A DNA stretch of 49,890 nucleotides from Acidobacteriota bacterium (GTDB taxonomy: Bacteria > Acidobacteriota > Polarisedimenticolia > J045). Below are positions 1 through 7,965 of the stretch, piece after piece. A program made the translations under genes and the position numbers. Location: assembly GCA_025456425.1 (NCBI GenBank), contig JALOKP010000006.1, positions 1 to 49,890 on the forward strand, written 5' to 3'. The notes beneath the pieces were generated by a model. The model worked only from the letters and a program-made list of their open reading frames with translations. It searched no databases and was not told the origin of the DNA. Each line of letters opens with the position of its first letter. Positions within the stretch are counted from its first letter, which is position 1.

Positions 1-314
1 GCGAGGCCGAGCATGTTGATGCTGCCGTGGACCGAGGTCTTGGTCGTCTGGACCGGGTCGCGCTGGTAGTGGATCGGCGAGGCGGGGCAGGCCAGGCTGT
101 AGATCTGGTCGACCTCGACGTAGAGCGGAAAGGTCACGTCGTGGCGCATCAGCTCGAAGCGCTTGTGGCCGATCAGGTGCTCCACGTTGCCGCGCTGGCC
201 GGTGTAGAAGTTGTCGGCGCAGAGCACCTCGTGCCCCGCGTCCAGCAGCCGCTCGCAGAGGTGCGAGCCCAGGAACCCGGCTCCGCCGGTCACCAACGTC
301 CTCGTTCCGTGCAT
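1..314 (-). CDS. UDP-glucuronate decarboxylase / NAD-dependent sugar epimerase, N-terminal part
   Basis: The first 104 residues of an extended short-chain dehydrogenase that runs off the left edge. The ATG at 314 opens a Rossmann fold with the NAD-binding motif [10 protein letters not shown] near residues 8-17. The later stretch [17 protein letters not shown], then [10 protein letters not shown] and QTTKTSVHG, is characteristic of UDP-xylose synthases, which convert UDP-glucuronate to UDP-xylose in the cytoplasm. The catalytic YxxxK lies beyond the window. It is downstream of three glycosyltransferases on the same strand, so it probably supplies a nucleotide sugar to them. A dTDP-glucose dehydratase is a less likely alternative. 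Confidence 0.85.
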   Translation of the reverse strand, partial: MHGTRTLVTGGAGFLGSHLCERLLDAGHEVLCADNFYTGQRGNVEHLIGHKRFELMRHDVTFPLYVEVDQIYSLACPASPIHYQRDPVQTTKTSVHGSINMLGL

Positions 315-427
315 GCGCGTCGTCTCCAAGGGGAGAACTTACCGCGAACCGGCCCGGTCCGGGGGCCGGCCCGGCCGGGCGGAAGGGATCGGCACGGGCC
401 GGGAGCGTCCGGCGCCGGGGCCGGAGG

Positions 428-1297
428 TCAGGAATCGGCGACCGTGCTCCGGTAGCGCAGCGACTGAGAGACGATCCCCGCCCGGTGGGCGAAGGGGGTC
501 ATCCAGACCAGGGCCCAGACCCCGAGCGGGGCCCGACGGCGCCGCAGGAACCGGGCCAGCTGCCAGTAGAACTCGCCGGGCCGCCGCGGGACGGCCTGGA
601 CCGCGTACGCCCGGCGTCGCAGGTCGAAGCTGCCGCGGCCGTATCGGAACTGCTGGCGCAGGTAGCCGCGGGGCGTGCTGCGGTGGTGGTGCCAGACCCG
701 CGCGTCGTCGAAGTAGCGCTGGCGCAGCCCGGCCCCCACCGCGCGGTAGGCCAGGTCGACGTCCTCCGCGGCCGCCAGCGGGAAGGTCTCGTCGAAGCCG
801 CCGAGCGACCAGAAGGCCTCGCGCCGGTAGGCGAGGTTGTTGCTGGGGAGCATCAGACCGTTTCCCGAGGCGTCCTGGAAGTACTCGCGCAGGAAGTCGA
901 GGTAAAGCTCCCAGGTCACCGCGGCGGTGCTGTCGGGGAAGGGGTTGATCGCCGCCCCGCCCAGTACGGCGGCGTTCTCCTGCACGAACCCCCGCTCGAG
1001 CTGGCGCAGCCAGTCGGGTTCCGGGATGCAATCGTCGTCGGTGAAGGCCAGGAACTCGCCGCGGGCCGCGCGGGCGCCCGCGTTGCGAGCGGCGGCCGGG
1101 CCGCCGTGGGGCGCGTCGATCGTCGTCAGCGGAAGCCGCGCGCGGAGCGCGCCGTCGATCGCGCCGAACGAGGTCTCGCCGCCGTCGTTGACGACCAGCA
1201 GCTCCCACGACGGGTGATCGAGCCGGGTGAACCCCTCGAGGCAGCGCCGCAGCGGCTCGGGCCGGTTGTAGGTCGGGATCACGACGGAAAAGCGCAT
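428..1297 (-). CDS. Family 2 glycosyltransferase
   Basis: A 289-residue GT-A glycosyltransferase. The N-terminus MRFSVVIPTYNRPEPLRRCL is the usual GT2 opening. AFTDDDCIP near residue 90 is the DxD-type metal and nucleotide-sugar site, and GGFDETFPLAAAEDVDLAYR carries the ED acceptor-side motif. No membrane segment is obvious, so it probably acts at the cytoplasmic face on a lipid-linked acceptor. The ATG at 1297 lies just after the stop of the upstream glycosyltransferase, so the two are likely cotranscribed and translationally coupled. The two are similar in layout and could be paralogues. Substrate unknown. Confidence 0.9.
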   Translation of the reverse strand: MRFSVVIPTYNRPEPLRRCLEGFTRLDHPSWELLVVNDGGETSFGAIDGALRARLPLTTIDAPHGGPAAARNAGARAARGEFLAFTDDDCIPEPDWLRQLERGFVQENAAVLGGAAINPFPDSTAAVTWELYLDFLREYFQDASGNGLMLPSNNLAYRREAFWSLGGFDETFPLAAAEDVDLAYRAVGAGLRQRYFDDARVWHHHRSTPRGYLRQQFRYGRGSFDLRRRAYAVQAVPRRPGEFYWQLARFLRRRRAPLGVWALVWMTPFAHRAGIVSQSLRYRSTVADS

Positions 1298-1299
1298 GG

Positions 1300-2205
1300 T
1301 CAGGCGGGGCTCCCGGGCCGCCCGGGGTCGGGCCGCGTGCATTTCTCGACGAAGAAGCCGGCCGCGTTGGCGACCTGCGTCGCGAACATCAGCAGGGTGA
1401 CCCGGCCGCGCCGGCGCACGGCGGGCGCGTGAAGCGGGTACCGGACCAGGTCGAGGTAGAAGCGCGAGCGCTCGAAGCCGACCTCGGGCCCGCTGCGCGC
1501 CGCGTGGACCCGACGGTAGCAGCAGGCGCCCCGGCCGTAGTTGTAGTGCTGACGCAGGAAGCGCTTGAGCGTGAAGGCGTGGTAGTGGGACACGACCGCG
1601 TCGTCGGCGTAGACCAGGGGGCCGCCCGCGTGGTGGTAGCGCGCGCAGAACTCGCGGTCCTCGCCGCCGGCCAGCGGGAAGCGCAGGTCGAAGCCGCCGA
1701 CGCGCTCGAAGGTCGCCTTCTCGACCGCGATGTTGTTGGAGGCGAAGAAGGGCGCGCCCTTGGCCAGGAAGTACCCGAGCAGGAAGTCGACCAGCGCCTG
1801 GCTGGCCTCGGCGCACACGTCGTCGGTCATCGCGTTGACGGTCCGGCCGCCGAGCAGCGCCCCCGGGTGCGCGTCGAACCGGGCGTCGAAGGCCGCGAGC
1901 CAGCCGGGGTCGACGCGGCAGTCGTCGTCGGTGAAGGCGATGCACTCGTGCCGGGCCGCCGCCGCGCCCAGGTTGCGCGCGGCGGCCGGGCCGGCGTGCG
2001 CCTGCTCGAGCAGCCGCAGCGCGATCCGTTCGCGGAAGGGGGCCAGCGCGGCGCGGACCTCCTCGATCCGCGGCGTGCCGTCGTCGACGATCAGCACCTC
2101 GAAGCGGTCCCGGTCGTAGGCCAGCGCGGCGAACGAGGCGACGCACTCGGCCAGCCGCGCGGGGCGGTTGTAGGTCGGGACGACGATCGAGAAGCCGCGC
2201 GGCAC
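1300..2205 (-). CDS. Family 2 glycosyltransferase
   Basis: A 301-residue GT2 enzyme with start VPRGFSIVVPTYNRPARLA. The GTG at 2205 is chosen because it directly follows the upstream stop (2208-2210) and precedes the conserved IVVPTYN strand. AFTDDDCRVDP gives the DxD site near residue 97, and GGFDLRFPLAGGEDREFCARY gives the ED motif. The C-terminal 80 residues are Arg-rich with a short hydrophobic stretch (VTLLMFATQVANAAGFFV) that could bind the membrane surface. It is the middle gene of a three-glycosyltransferase run transcribed toward the UDP-sugar decarboxylase. Sugar specificity cannot be read from sequence. Confidence 0.88.
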   Translation of the reverse strand: MPRGFSIVVPTYNRPARLAECVASFAALAYDRDRFEVLIVDDGTPRIEEVRAALAPFRERIALRLLEQAHAGPAAARNLGAAAARHECIAFTDDDCRVDPGWLAAFDARFDAHPGALLGGRTVNAMTDDVCAEASQALVDFLLGYFLAKGAPFFASNNIAVEKATFERVGGFDLRFPLAGGEDREFCARYHHAGGPLVYADDAVVSHYHAFTLKRFLRQHYNYGRGACCYRRVHAARSGPEVGFERSRFYLDLVRYPLHAPAVRRRGRVTLLMFATQVANAAGFFVEKCTRPDPGRPGSPA

Positions 2206-2207
2206 CG

Positions 2208-3164
2208 TCAGCTCCCGGGCGGCGGGGCGGGCCGCGCCGCGGCGGCCGGGCCGGAGGGGCGCCGGTTCCCGGAGCCGAAGCTGCGGCCGTACGCGGCCAG
2301 CAGCTCGCGCGCCGCCGCGCCGCGCCGCGTCCGCGCCAGCTCCTGGGCCTCGCCCAGGATCGTCAGCGGGGTCAGCGCCAGCGCGGCGAGCCGGCCGTGG
2401 TGCTTGCGGTGGAACACGCGCGTGCTGTGGACCTTGCACTCCCAGCGCCAGCGCTCCGAGCGCAGCCCGCGCGCGCCGTCGGGGGCGTCGTGGCGGATCA
2501 CGGCGCCGGGATCGCACCAGACCTCGAAGCCCGCGTCCTCCATCCGGCGGCAGAGGTCGAGGTCCTCGTAGTACATGAAGAACGCGGGGTCGAGCAGGCC
2601 GGTGCGCCGCAGCGCCTCGGCGCGCAGCATCATCGCGTGGCCCCAGACGTAATCGGTGCGGCGCGGCGCGTCGTCGCCGGCGGCGTCGGCGGCCTCGATT
2701 CCGGGGATGCTCTGGCGCAGCGGCAGGGTCCGGCGCCAGGCCCCCTTGTAGAGCAGCTTCGGCGAGCCGTCGGGCATCGCGTGGGTGGAGAGGGTCTTCG
2801 GGCCGACGATGCCGGCGCGCGGGTGCGACTGCATGAACGAGACCAGCCGCGGCACGAGGTCGGGGCCGGCCAGGGTGTCGGGGTTGACCAGCATCACGAA
2901 AGCGTCCCCGGCCTGCAACGCGCGCTCGATCCCGACGTTGCAGCCGCCGGCAAAGCCCAGGTTTGCGGCGTTGCGCAGGACCGTGCAGGCGGGGAAGCGG
3001 GCCGCCACCGCGGCCACCGTGTCGTCGGCCGAGGCGTTGTCGACGACGATCACCGAGAGGCGCGGGTAGTCCGACGCCGCGAGCCACCCCACACAGTGCA
3101 GCACGTCGTCGCGGCCGTTGTACGACAGGACGATCGCCGCGACCGGCGGGAGCGAAGCGCTCAT
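2208..3164 (-). CDS. Family 2 glycosyltransferase, rhamnosyltransferase (WbbL)-like
   Basis: A 318-residue GT2 protein. AAIVLSYNGRDDVLHCV, VIVVDNASADDTV and NLGFAGGCNVGI match the WbbL/rhamnosyltransferase subfamily. VNPDTLAGPDLV is the DxD-equivalent region near residue 94, and FFMYYEDLDLCRRM carries the ED motif. The C-terminal tail is Ala/Pro-rich and probably disordered. It is the first gene of the minus-strand unit 3164 to 1, facing the divergent membrane glycosyltransferase at 3381. A role in adding deoxyhexose or similar sugars to a surface polysaccharide is inferred from subfamily and context only. Confidence 0.88.
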   Translation of the reverse strand: MSASLPPVAAIVLSYNGRDDVLHCVGWLAASDYPRLSVIVVDNASADDTVAAVAARFPACTVLRNAANLGFAGGCNVGIERALQAGDAFVMLVNPDTLAGPDLVPRLVSFMQSHPRAGIVGPKTLSTHAMPDGSPKLLYKGAWRRTLPLRQSIPGIEAADAAGDDAPRRTDYVWGHAMMLRAEALRRTGLLDPAFFMYYEDLDLCRRMEDAGFEVWCDPGAVIRHDAPDGARGLRSERWRWECKVHSTRVFHRKHHGRLAALALTPLTILGEAQELARTRRGAAARELLAAYGRSFGSGNRRPSGPAAAARPAPPPGS

Positions 3165-3269
3165 GCGCGCGGCCCGGGGTGCACGCGCCGGCGCGGGCCG
3201 GCCCCGCGGCGCGGACGCCGGGTCGGCCGGTTCGCAGCGATCACCGGCCCCGGCCGGGCGATCACGGTG

Positions 3270-3275
3270 TATTCT
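3270..3275 (+). promoter_or_regulatory. Candidate -10 element upstream of the membrane glycosyltransferase
   Basis: TATTCT followed by the GC-rich stretch CCGCGCCC, in the 216-base divergent gap between 3164 and 3381. It resembles other TA-rich hexamers before plus-strand genes here, but no convincing -35 is visible. Transcription would start near 3282, about 100 bases before the chosen GTG. A 34-codon ORF from the ATG at 3284 ends at 3388, across that GTG, and could be a leader ORF. Confidence 0.35.
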
Positions 3276-3380
3276 CCGCGCCCATGCGATCCACGGAGTA
3301 TACGGCGAGCCGCAGGACCGGGACGGCGGGCAGCTCGTCGGGCTGCGCGCGCCGGCGGCCGGGCGCGGACCGGGGCGGAC

Positions 3381-5087
3381 GTGGCTGAGCGCGTTCCGGA
3401 CGCCGCGGCGGGCGCCGCCGGTGCGGGCCGCGGGGGGCCGTCCCACGCGGCCGCGCTGGCGATCCTCAACCTGGTCGCGGTCGGGCTGGCGCTCTTCTTC
3501 CTGAACGGCCGGCTGGGGGAGTGGGGCGGCGACAACGTCCGCTACCTGCTGCTGGCCGAGTCGCTCGGCGCCGGCCGCGGGTTCATCGATACGTTCCTGC
3601 CGGGGATGCCGTTCCACACCGTCTACCCGCCGGTCCTGCCGGCGCTGCTCGCGCCGCTCGCGGCGGCGGGGGCGCCGCTGGTCGTCCTCAACGGGTTCGT
3701 CGCGTTCCTGGCGCTCGCCGGCCTGAACCTGGCCTACTTCTACTTCGCGCCGCTCTACGGCAACCGCACCAGCCTGCTCATCGCGCTCTCGACCGCCTGC
3801 TGCGGGGCGTTCCTCGACCCGGCGCTCTCGGTGATGAGCGACGGGCCGTACCTGCTCTTCTCGGTCGCGGCGCTGCTGGCCGTGCGCCGCGCCTTCGACG
3901 GGCCCGCGCGCCGGGCCGGGCTGCTCGTCGCGGCCGGCGTGCTGGTCGCGCTGGCGATCCTGACGCGGATCGCCGGCGTGGTGCTGCTGCCCGCGATCGC
4001 GGCCTGGGCCGTGCTGGGCGCGCTGCCCGGGCTCGCGCTCCGGCAGCGGCTCGAGCGGCTGGCCGTCGTCGGCCTGGTGGCCGTCGCGCTGGCGGGCTCC
4101 TGGCCGCTGGTCGTCCTCAGCCAGGACCGCGTCGGACAGCGCAGCTACCTCTGGGAGTTCCTCAACCTCGGGACGGCGAAGGAGCGATCGGCCGGGCCCG
4201 GCGTCGGCAAGAAGCCGCCGAGCCTCGTGCTGCGGCCGTTCTACAACGCCTGGGACCTGGCCGAACGGCTGGCCGACACCCCCGCGCCGCGCGCTGCCGA
4301 GCGGCTGGCGCCGGCCGCCGGCCGCGCGGTCGGCCTGGGATTCGTCGCGCTCTGCGCGGCCGCGGCGGCGCTGGTGGCGCTGGGGTTTGCGCGCGGCCTC
4401 GTGCGGCGCCGGGCCCTGCACGACTTCTACGTCCTGTTCTACGCCCTGCTCCTGATGATGTGGATCGGCGGCGGCTTCCGGCTGGTGATGCCGGTGATCC
4501 CGTTCCTGCTCGCCTACGCCTACGACGGCGTGGTCGCCGCGGCCGGCTGGCGGGCGCGGCGGCGCGGCGCCGGGGGCACGCCCGACCCCGCGCGCCTCGC
4601 GCGGGCCGGCCGCGCCGCGCTGGCGCTGACGATCGCCGCGAACCTGGCCGTGACCTTCTTCTTCCCGCAGATCAACGACCGCCTGCACGGGCGCTACGCG
4701 CGCTGGTGGCACGAGTTCCTGGCGGCGTCGTGCCAGCTCGCGACGCGGGTCGGGCCGGACGACGCCGTGATCTCGTCCCCGGACGGGGTGCTCTACTGGC
4801 TGACCGGGGTCCCCTCGGTCCCGCTCCCCAAGCACCGCGAGCCCGCCGAGACGCTGCGGGAGATCCTCGACAGCGGGGCCGACTACCTGGTCACCTCGCC
4901 GATCCAGGAGCAGAAGTACGGCCGCAGCATCCTGCGGGCGATCGAAGCCTTCCCCGAGCGCTTCCGCAGCATCGAGCGGCGGGGCCAGGTCGAGGTCTTC
5001 GAGATCGTGCGCGAGCCCGGGGCGCCGCCCCGCCCGGCGCCGGCGGTCCGGCCGCTGCCGCCGCGCTGTGCCGCGCTGGCGCGCTGA
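3381..5087 (+). CDS. Polytopic membrane glycosyltransferase, ArnT/PMT-like (GT-C)
   Basis: About 568 residues with roughly ten hydrophobic helices. An early extracytoplasmic loop contains GEWGGDNVRYLLLAESL and PGMPFHTVYPPVLPALL, the typical layout of GT-C enzymes that move a sugar from a polyprenyl-phosphate donor in the periplasm. The C-terminal 120 residues (from about LHGRYARWWHEFLAAS) form a soluble domain. The GTG at 3381 is used because the ORF upstream of it lacks membrane character; a start a few codons later is equally possible. It stands alone on the plus strand inside the glycan locus and is convergent with the glycosyltransferase at 5100. Donor and acceptor are unknown. Confidence 0.75.
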   Translation: MAERVPDAAAGAAGAGRGGPSHAAALAILNLVAVGLALFFLNGRLGEWGGDNVRYLLLAESLGAGRGFIDTFLPGMPFHTVYPPVLPALLAPLAAAGAPLVVLNGFVAFLALAGLNLAYFYFAPLYGNRTSLLIALSTACCGAFLDPALSVMSDGPYLLFSVAALLAVRRAFDGPARRAGLLVAAGVLVALAILTRIAGVVLLPAIAAWAVLGALPGLALRQRLERLAVVGLVAVALAGSWPLVVLSQDRVGQRSYLWEFLNLGTAKERSAGPGVGKKPPSLVLRPFYNAWDLAERLADTPAPRAAERLAPAAGRAVGLGFVALCAAAAALVALGFARGLVRRRALHDFYVLFYALLLMMWIGGGFRLVMPVIPFLLAYAYDGVVAAAGWRARRRGAGGTPDPARLARAGRAALALTIAANLAVTFFFPQINDRLHGRYARWWHEFLAASCQLATRVGPDDAVISSPDGVLYWLTGVPSVPLPKHREPAETLREILDSGADYLVTSPIQEQKYGRSILRAIEAFPERFRSIERRGQVEVFEIVREPGAPPRPAPAVRPLPPRCAALAR

Positions 5088-5099
5088 GCGCGCCGCGGC

Positions 5100-6137
5100 T
5101 CAGCGCGAGGCGGGCGGGGCGGCCGGCGGCCCGTCGTTCCAGTCGCGCGGCGTGATCCCGAACAGGCTCCCCAGCTGGACCCAGGCGAAGCTCGCCCCGG
5201 AATAGAAGAAGTAGAGCAGGTGGAGCGGGATGCAGCGCAGCGCGAACAGGCGCCCGCGCGTCCGGCAGAGGAACCGGAACAGGTGCCGGTTCAGCGCGAC
5301 GACCCCCAGCACCGCCAGCGCCGACCCCGCCAGGAACCAGGGGCTGACGAACGCCAGCGGCAGGCAGAGCAACGCCAGGCCCGTCAGCAGCACCGACAGT
5401 TTCTGGCTCCGCTTGATGTTCAGATCGTCCGGGGCGCTGCCCCGCGCGCGGTTCAGCCGGGCCCACGGGATGGCGCGGCAGAAGACGTCGGTGAGCACCA
5501 TCGAGCGCAGGGTCCACTGCTTGAGGTGCGTGCAGAGCAGGGTCGGGTCGAGCACGATCGAATGGCCCGCCTGGCGCAGCCGGTAGCCCAGCTCGATGTC
5601 CTCGATGCAGCGCGGGTGGGTCGCCTCGTTGAAGCCGCCGACCGCGAGGAAGGCCTCGCGGCGGATCGCGCCGCAGCCCGACCAGAAGGTCGAGGCCTCG
5701 CGCCGCCCGGTCTGGTGGGTGTAGTGGTGAAGCAGGTTGCGGTACTGGCTGACGAGACCCGGGACGACCGGCTGGTCGTCGTACGAGCCGAACATCGCGG
5801 CCGCCTCCGGGTGGGACTCGAAGAAGCCGACGACGTGCGCGATCGCGTTCGGGTGCACGACGACGTCGGAGTCGACGAAGTAGAGGATCTCGCCGCTCGC
5901 GACCCGGGCCCCGGCGTTGCGCGCACGCGAGGGCCCGCCGTTGACCGCCTGGCGCACGACCCGCGCCCCCTTCGTCTCGGCGAGTTCCGGCGTTCCATCG
6001 CGCGACGCGTCGTCGACCACGATCACTTCGGTCCCCTCGGGCGCGCCGGCAGCCAGTGCGTCGAGGCAGCGCGAGAGGTACGAAGCGGCGTTGCAGGCCG
6101 GGACGACGACCGACACGCGGGGTTGCGGCATGCTCAT
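5100..6137 (-). CDS. Family 2 glycosyltransferase with C-terminal membrane helices
   Basis: A 345-residue GT2 protein. RVSVVVPACNAASYLSRCLD opens the fold, YFVDSDVVVHP near residue 92 gives the DxD site, and GGFNEATHPRCIEDIELGYRL gives the ED motif. Two or three hydrophobic segments near residues 230-265 and 290-320 suggest an inner-membrane protein with a cytoplasmic active site, like glycosyltransferases that extend or export a chain. Its ATG at 6137 overlaps the stop of the upstream sulfotransferase (ATGA), so sulfation and glycosylation genes belong to one transcript with the PAPS genes. Confidence 0.88.
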   Translation of the reverse strand: MSMPQPRVSVVVPACNAASYLSRCLDALAAGAPEGTEVIVVDDASRDGTPELAETKGARVVRQAVNGGPSRARNAGARVASGEILYFVDSDVVVHPNAIAHVVGFFESHPEAAAMFGSYDDQPVVPGLVSQYRNLLHHYTHQTGRREASTFWSGCGAIRREAFLAVGGFNEATHPRCIEDIELGYRLRQAGHSIVLDPTLLCTHLKQWTLRSMVLTDVFCRAIPWARLNRARGSAPDDLNIKRSQKLSVLLTGLALLCLPLAFVSPWFLAGSALAVLGVVALNRHLFRFLCRTRGRLFALRCIPLHLLYFFYSGASFAWVQLGSLFGITPRDWNDGPPAAPPASR

Positions 6138-7036
6138 TCTCCCACCGGGAACCCGTGGTTCCGGACGGCCTCGACCTGCACCGGGTCGAAGATCGAAAGG
6201 TCGTGCCGGCGGTGGCGCCCGATCGACTCCGAGGCCACGGCCAGGGCCCCGAGCTGCTCGAGCGGGGCGCCCGCGGGGTCGAGGCCGAGGAATCGCAGCA
6301 GGCCGGGCAGCTCAGCCCCGGGCTGCGTCGCCAGCCGGTCGTAGTCGAGCAGCAGGAAGCGCTCACCCAGCAGCTGCCGCCCGTCGGCCGCCACCCGCTC
6401 GAGCGCCCGCAGCCAGAAATCGAGCATCGCCCGGGGCTGCGGTGTGCCTGGCGGCCCCGCGGGCGCCACGCCGTACAACGGGCCCCAGTTGTGGAGCTGA
6501 GCCTGATTGCGGCTGAAGGCCATGTCGAGCCCGTGGCGGTTGACGTAGATGAACCGCATCTCCGGCCAGCGCTCCGCCAGCGCCCGCAGGAACACGTGCG
6601 AGTTGGGTTCCTTCCAGCCCCACGGCCCGTCGTGGCGGGCCGGGAAGGCCAGCGCGCGGGCGAGCCGCGCCGACGGCGCGAGCGGCCACCCGGGCGTGAA
6701 GGCACGCGTCTGGCCGTGCCGGCCGAGCACGGCCTCGCCCGTGGCCCGCGCGAGAACGGACCACGCGGCGCCGCTCGCGGCGCCGCGCCCGGTCATCGCC
6801 CGCTCGAGCACCCCGCAGGCGAGCTCGAGCTGGCGCGGGTCGCGGGAGGTCTTCGCGGGGTGCCAGCGCGGGCGCTTGAAGAGCAGCGTGAACCAGAGGT
6901 TGTCGCGGGCGTGGTTGAGGTCGCGGCCGAGGAAGTACCCCAGCTGCTGCGCGATCTCGGCGACGAGCCGGGTCCCGCTCCCCCCCAGCCCGCCGATCAC
7001 GAGCGGCGCGGGGCCGGCGCCGGGCGCGGGCGTCAA
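6134..7036 (-). CDS. Sulfotransferase family protein
   Basis: A 300-residue P-loop sulfotransferase. VIGGLGGSGTRLVAEIAQQLGYF near residue 10 is the 5'-phosphosulfate-binding loop. MRFIYVNRHGLDMAFSRNQ in the middle matches the 3'-phosphate-binding region (Arg and Ser after a strand). FLLLDYDRLATQPGAELPGLLRFLGL near the end is also typical. It should transfer sulfate from PAPS to a carbohydrate or similar hydroxyl in the cytoplasm. The only start in register is TTG at 7036, overlapping the stop of the preceding sulfotransferase as TTGA, which implies reinitiation. Acceptor unknown. Confidence 0.85.
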   Translation of the reverse strand: MTPAPGAGPAPLVIGGLGGSGTRLVAEIAQQLGYFLGRDLNHARDNLWFTLLFKRPRWHPAKTSRDPRQLELACGVLERAMTGRGAASGAAWSVLARATGEAVLGRHGQTRAFTPGWPLAPSARLARALAFPARHDGPWGWKEPNSHVFLRALAERWPEMRFIYVNRHGLDMAFSRNQAQLHNWGPLYGVAPAGPPGTPQPRAMLDFWLRALERVAADGRQLLGERFLLLDYDRLATQPGAELPGLLRFLGLDPAGAPLEQLGALAVASESIGRHRRHDLSIFDPVQVEAVRNHGFPVGE

Positions 7037-7944
7037 CGCGCCGCTTCCGCGCCCGGGACGGCGCCGTAGCCCAGCTCCTGCATCCAGCGCGTACCCCGCA
7101 CGACGCCGTAGAAGCGCAGCAGCGGCTCGCTCTCCAGGAAGGCGAAGGCGCGCGAGCGGTCGATCCCACGGGCGGCCGTGCGCATCGTCTCGGGCTCCGC
7201 GGGCAGGCCGCAGAACCGTGCGGCGCGCGCGAGCTGCGTCTCCGGCTCCGCGACCAGGTCCTCGTAGCGCAGCGCCAGCGTCGGCCCGTCGTGGCGCGCG
7301 AGCAGCGCCTCGGCCTCCGCCACGTACTCCTCCCAGAGCGCGAAGGCGTCCGCCAGCGCCAGGCAGCGGGTCGAGAACAGGTAGTTCTCGAACGACTCGG
7401 TCGACTTGAGCGCGTCCTGCCAGCGTCCCATCAGCGGACGGATCCGCAGGTAGTCGTCCCCGGGCGGGCGGTCCTGCCAGCGCGCCGCCTCGCGGCTCGC
7501 CAGGCTGTGGGCGGCGTCGACCCCGTTGCGCCGGATCACCAGCAGCTTCGCCCCCGGGAAGACGCGCGCCCAGAGCGGGAAGGTGAAGACCGCGCGCGGA
7601 TCCTTGAAGCCCCACGGGCCCGCCAGCGGGCCTCCCCCGGTGAACTCGCGAAAGCGCGGCCCCGCCACGGCCCGCGCCAGGAGACCCGCCGCGTCGTCGA
7701 AAAAGCGTGGGTGGCGCAGGAAGGCCGGCGTCGGCAGCGGCCAGTCCCAGGCCCCGCCGGCCCGGCGCATCACCCACTCGTCGAGGCGCATGAAGAAGTA
7801 GTCCTCGGCGTTGGGGTCGGTTCGCGCGCCGAAGTGCCCGCCCAGGCCGGACAGCAGCTGCACCAGCAGCGTGGTCCCGCAGCGATGCATCCCGGTCACG
7901 ACGATCGGCGGGGAAGCGGCAGGGAGGCGCGACGGGTCGGCCAC
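7033..7944 (-). CDS. Sulfotransferase family protein
   Basis: A 303-residue sulfotransferase. IVVTGMHRCGTTLLVQLLSGLG near residue 14 is the PAPS-binding loop (R-C/S-G-T-T). AKLLVIRRNGVDAAHSLASREA is the second, 3'-phosphate-binding motif with the conserved Arg and Ser. LALRYEDLVAEPETQLARAARFCGL is the usual C-terminal helix-loop. It is the first of two adjacent, divergent sulfotransferases placed directly after the PAPS-forming genes, which strongly suggests sulfation of the glycan built by the neighbouring glycosyltransferases. The two sequences differ enough to suggest different acceptor positions. Confidence 0.88.
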   Translation of the reverse strand: MADPSRLPAASPPIVVTGMHRCGTTLLVQLLSGLGGHFGARTDPNAEDYFFMRLDEWVMRRAGGAWDWPLPTPAFLRHPRFFDDAAGLLARAVAGPRFREFTGGGPLAGPWGFKDPRAVFTFPLWARVFPGAKLLVIRRNGVDAAHSLASREAARWQDRPPGDDYLRIRPLMGRWQDALKSTESFENYLFSTRCLALADAFALWEEYVAEAEALLARHDGPTLALRYEDLVAEPETQLARAARFCGLPAEPETMRTAARGIDRSRAFAFLESEPLLRFYGVVRGTRWMQELGYGAVPGAEAAR

Positions 7945-7965
7945 GGTGCCCTCGTCCAGTCCCGC

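Noticed and set aside
3284-3388. 34-codon ORF ahead of the membrane glycosyltransferase
   Set aside because: Arg/Ser-rich with no Shine-Dalgarno. Mentioned only as a possible leader ORF because its stop lies just past the next start codon.
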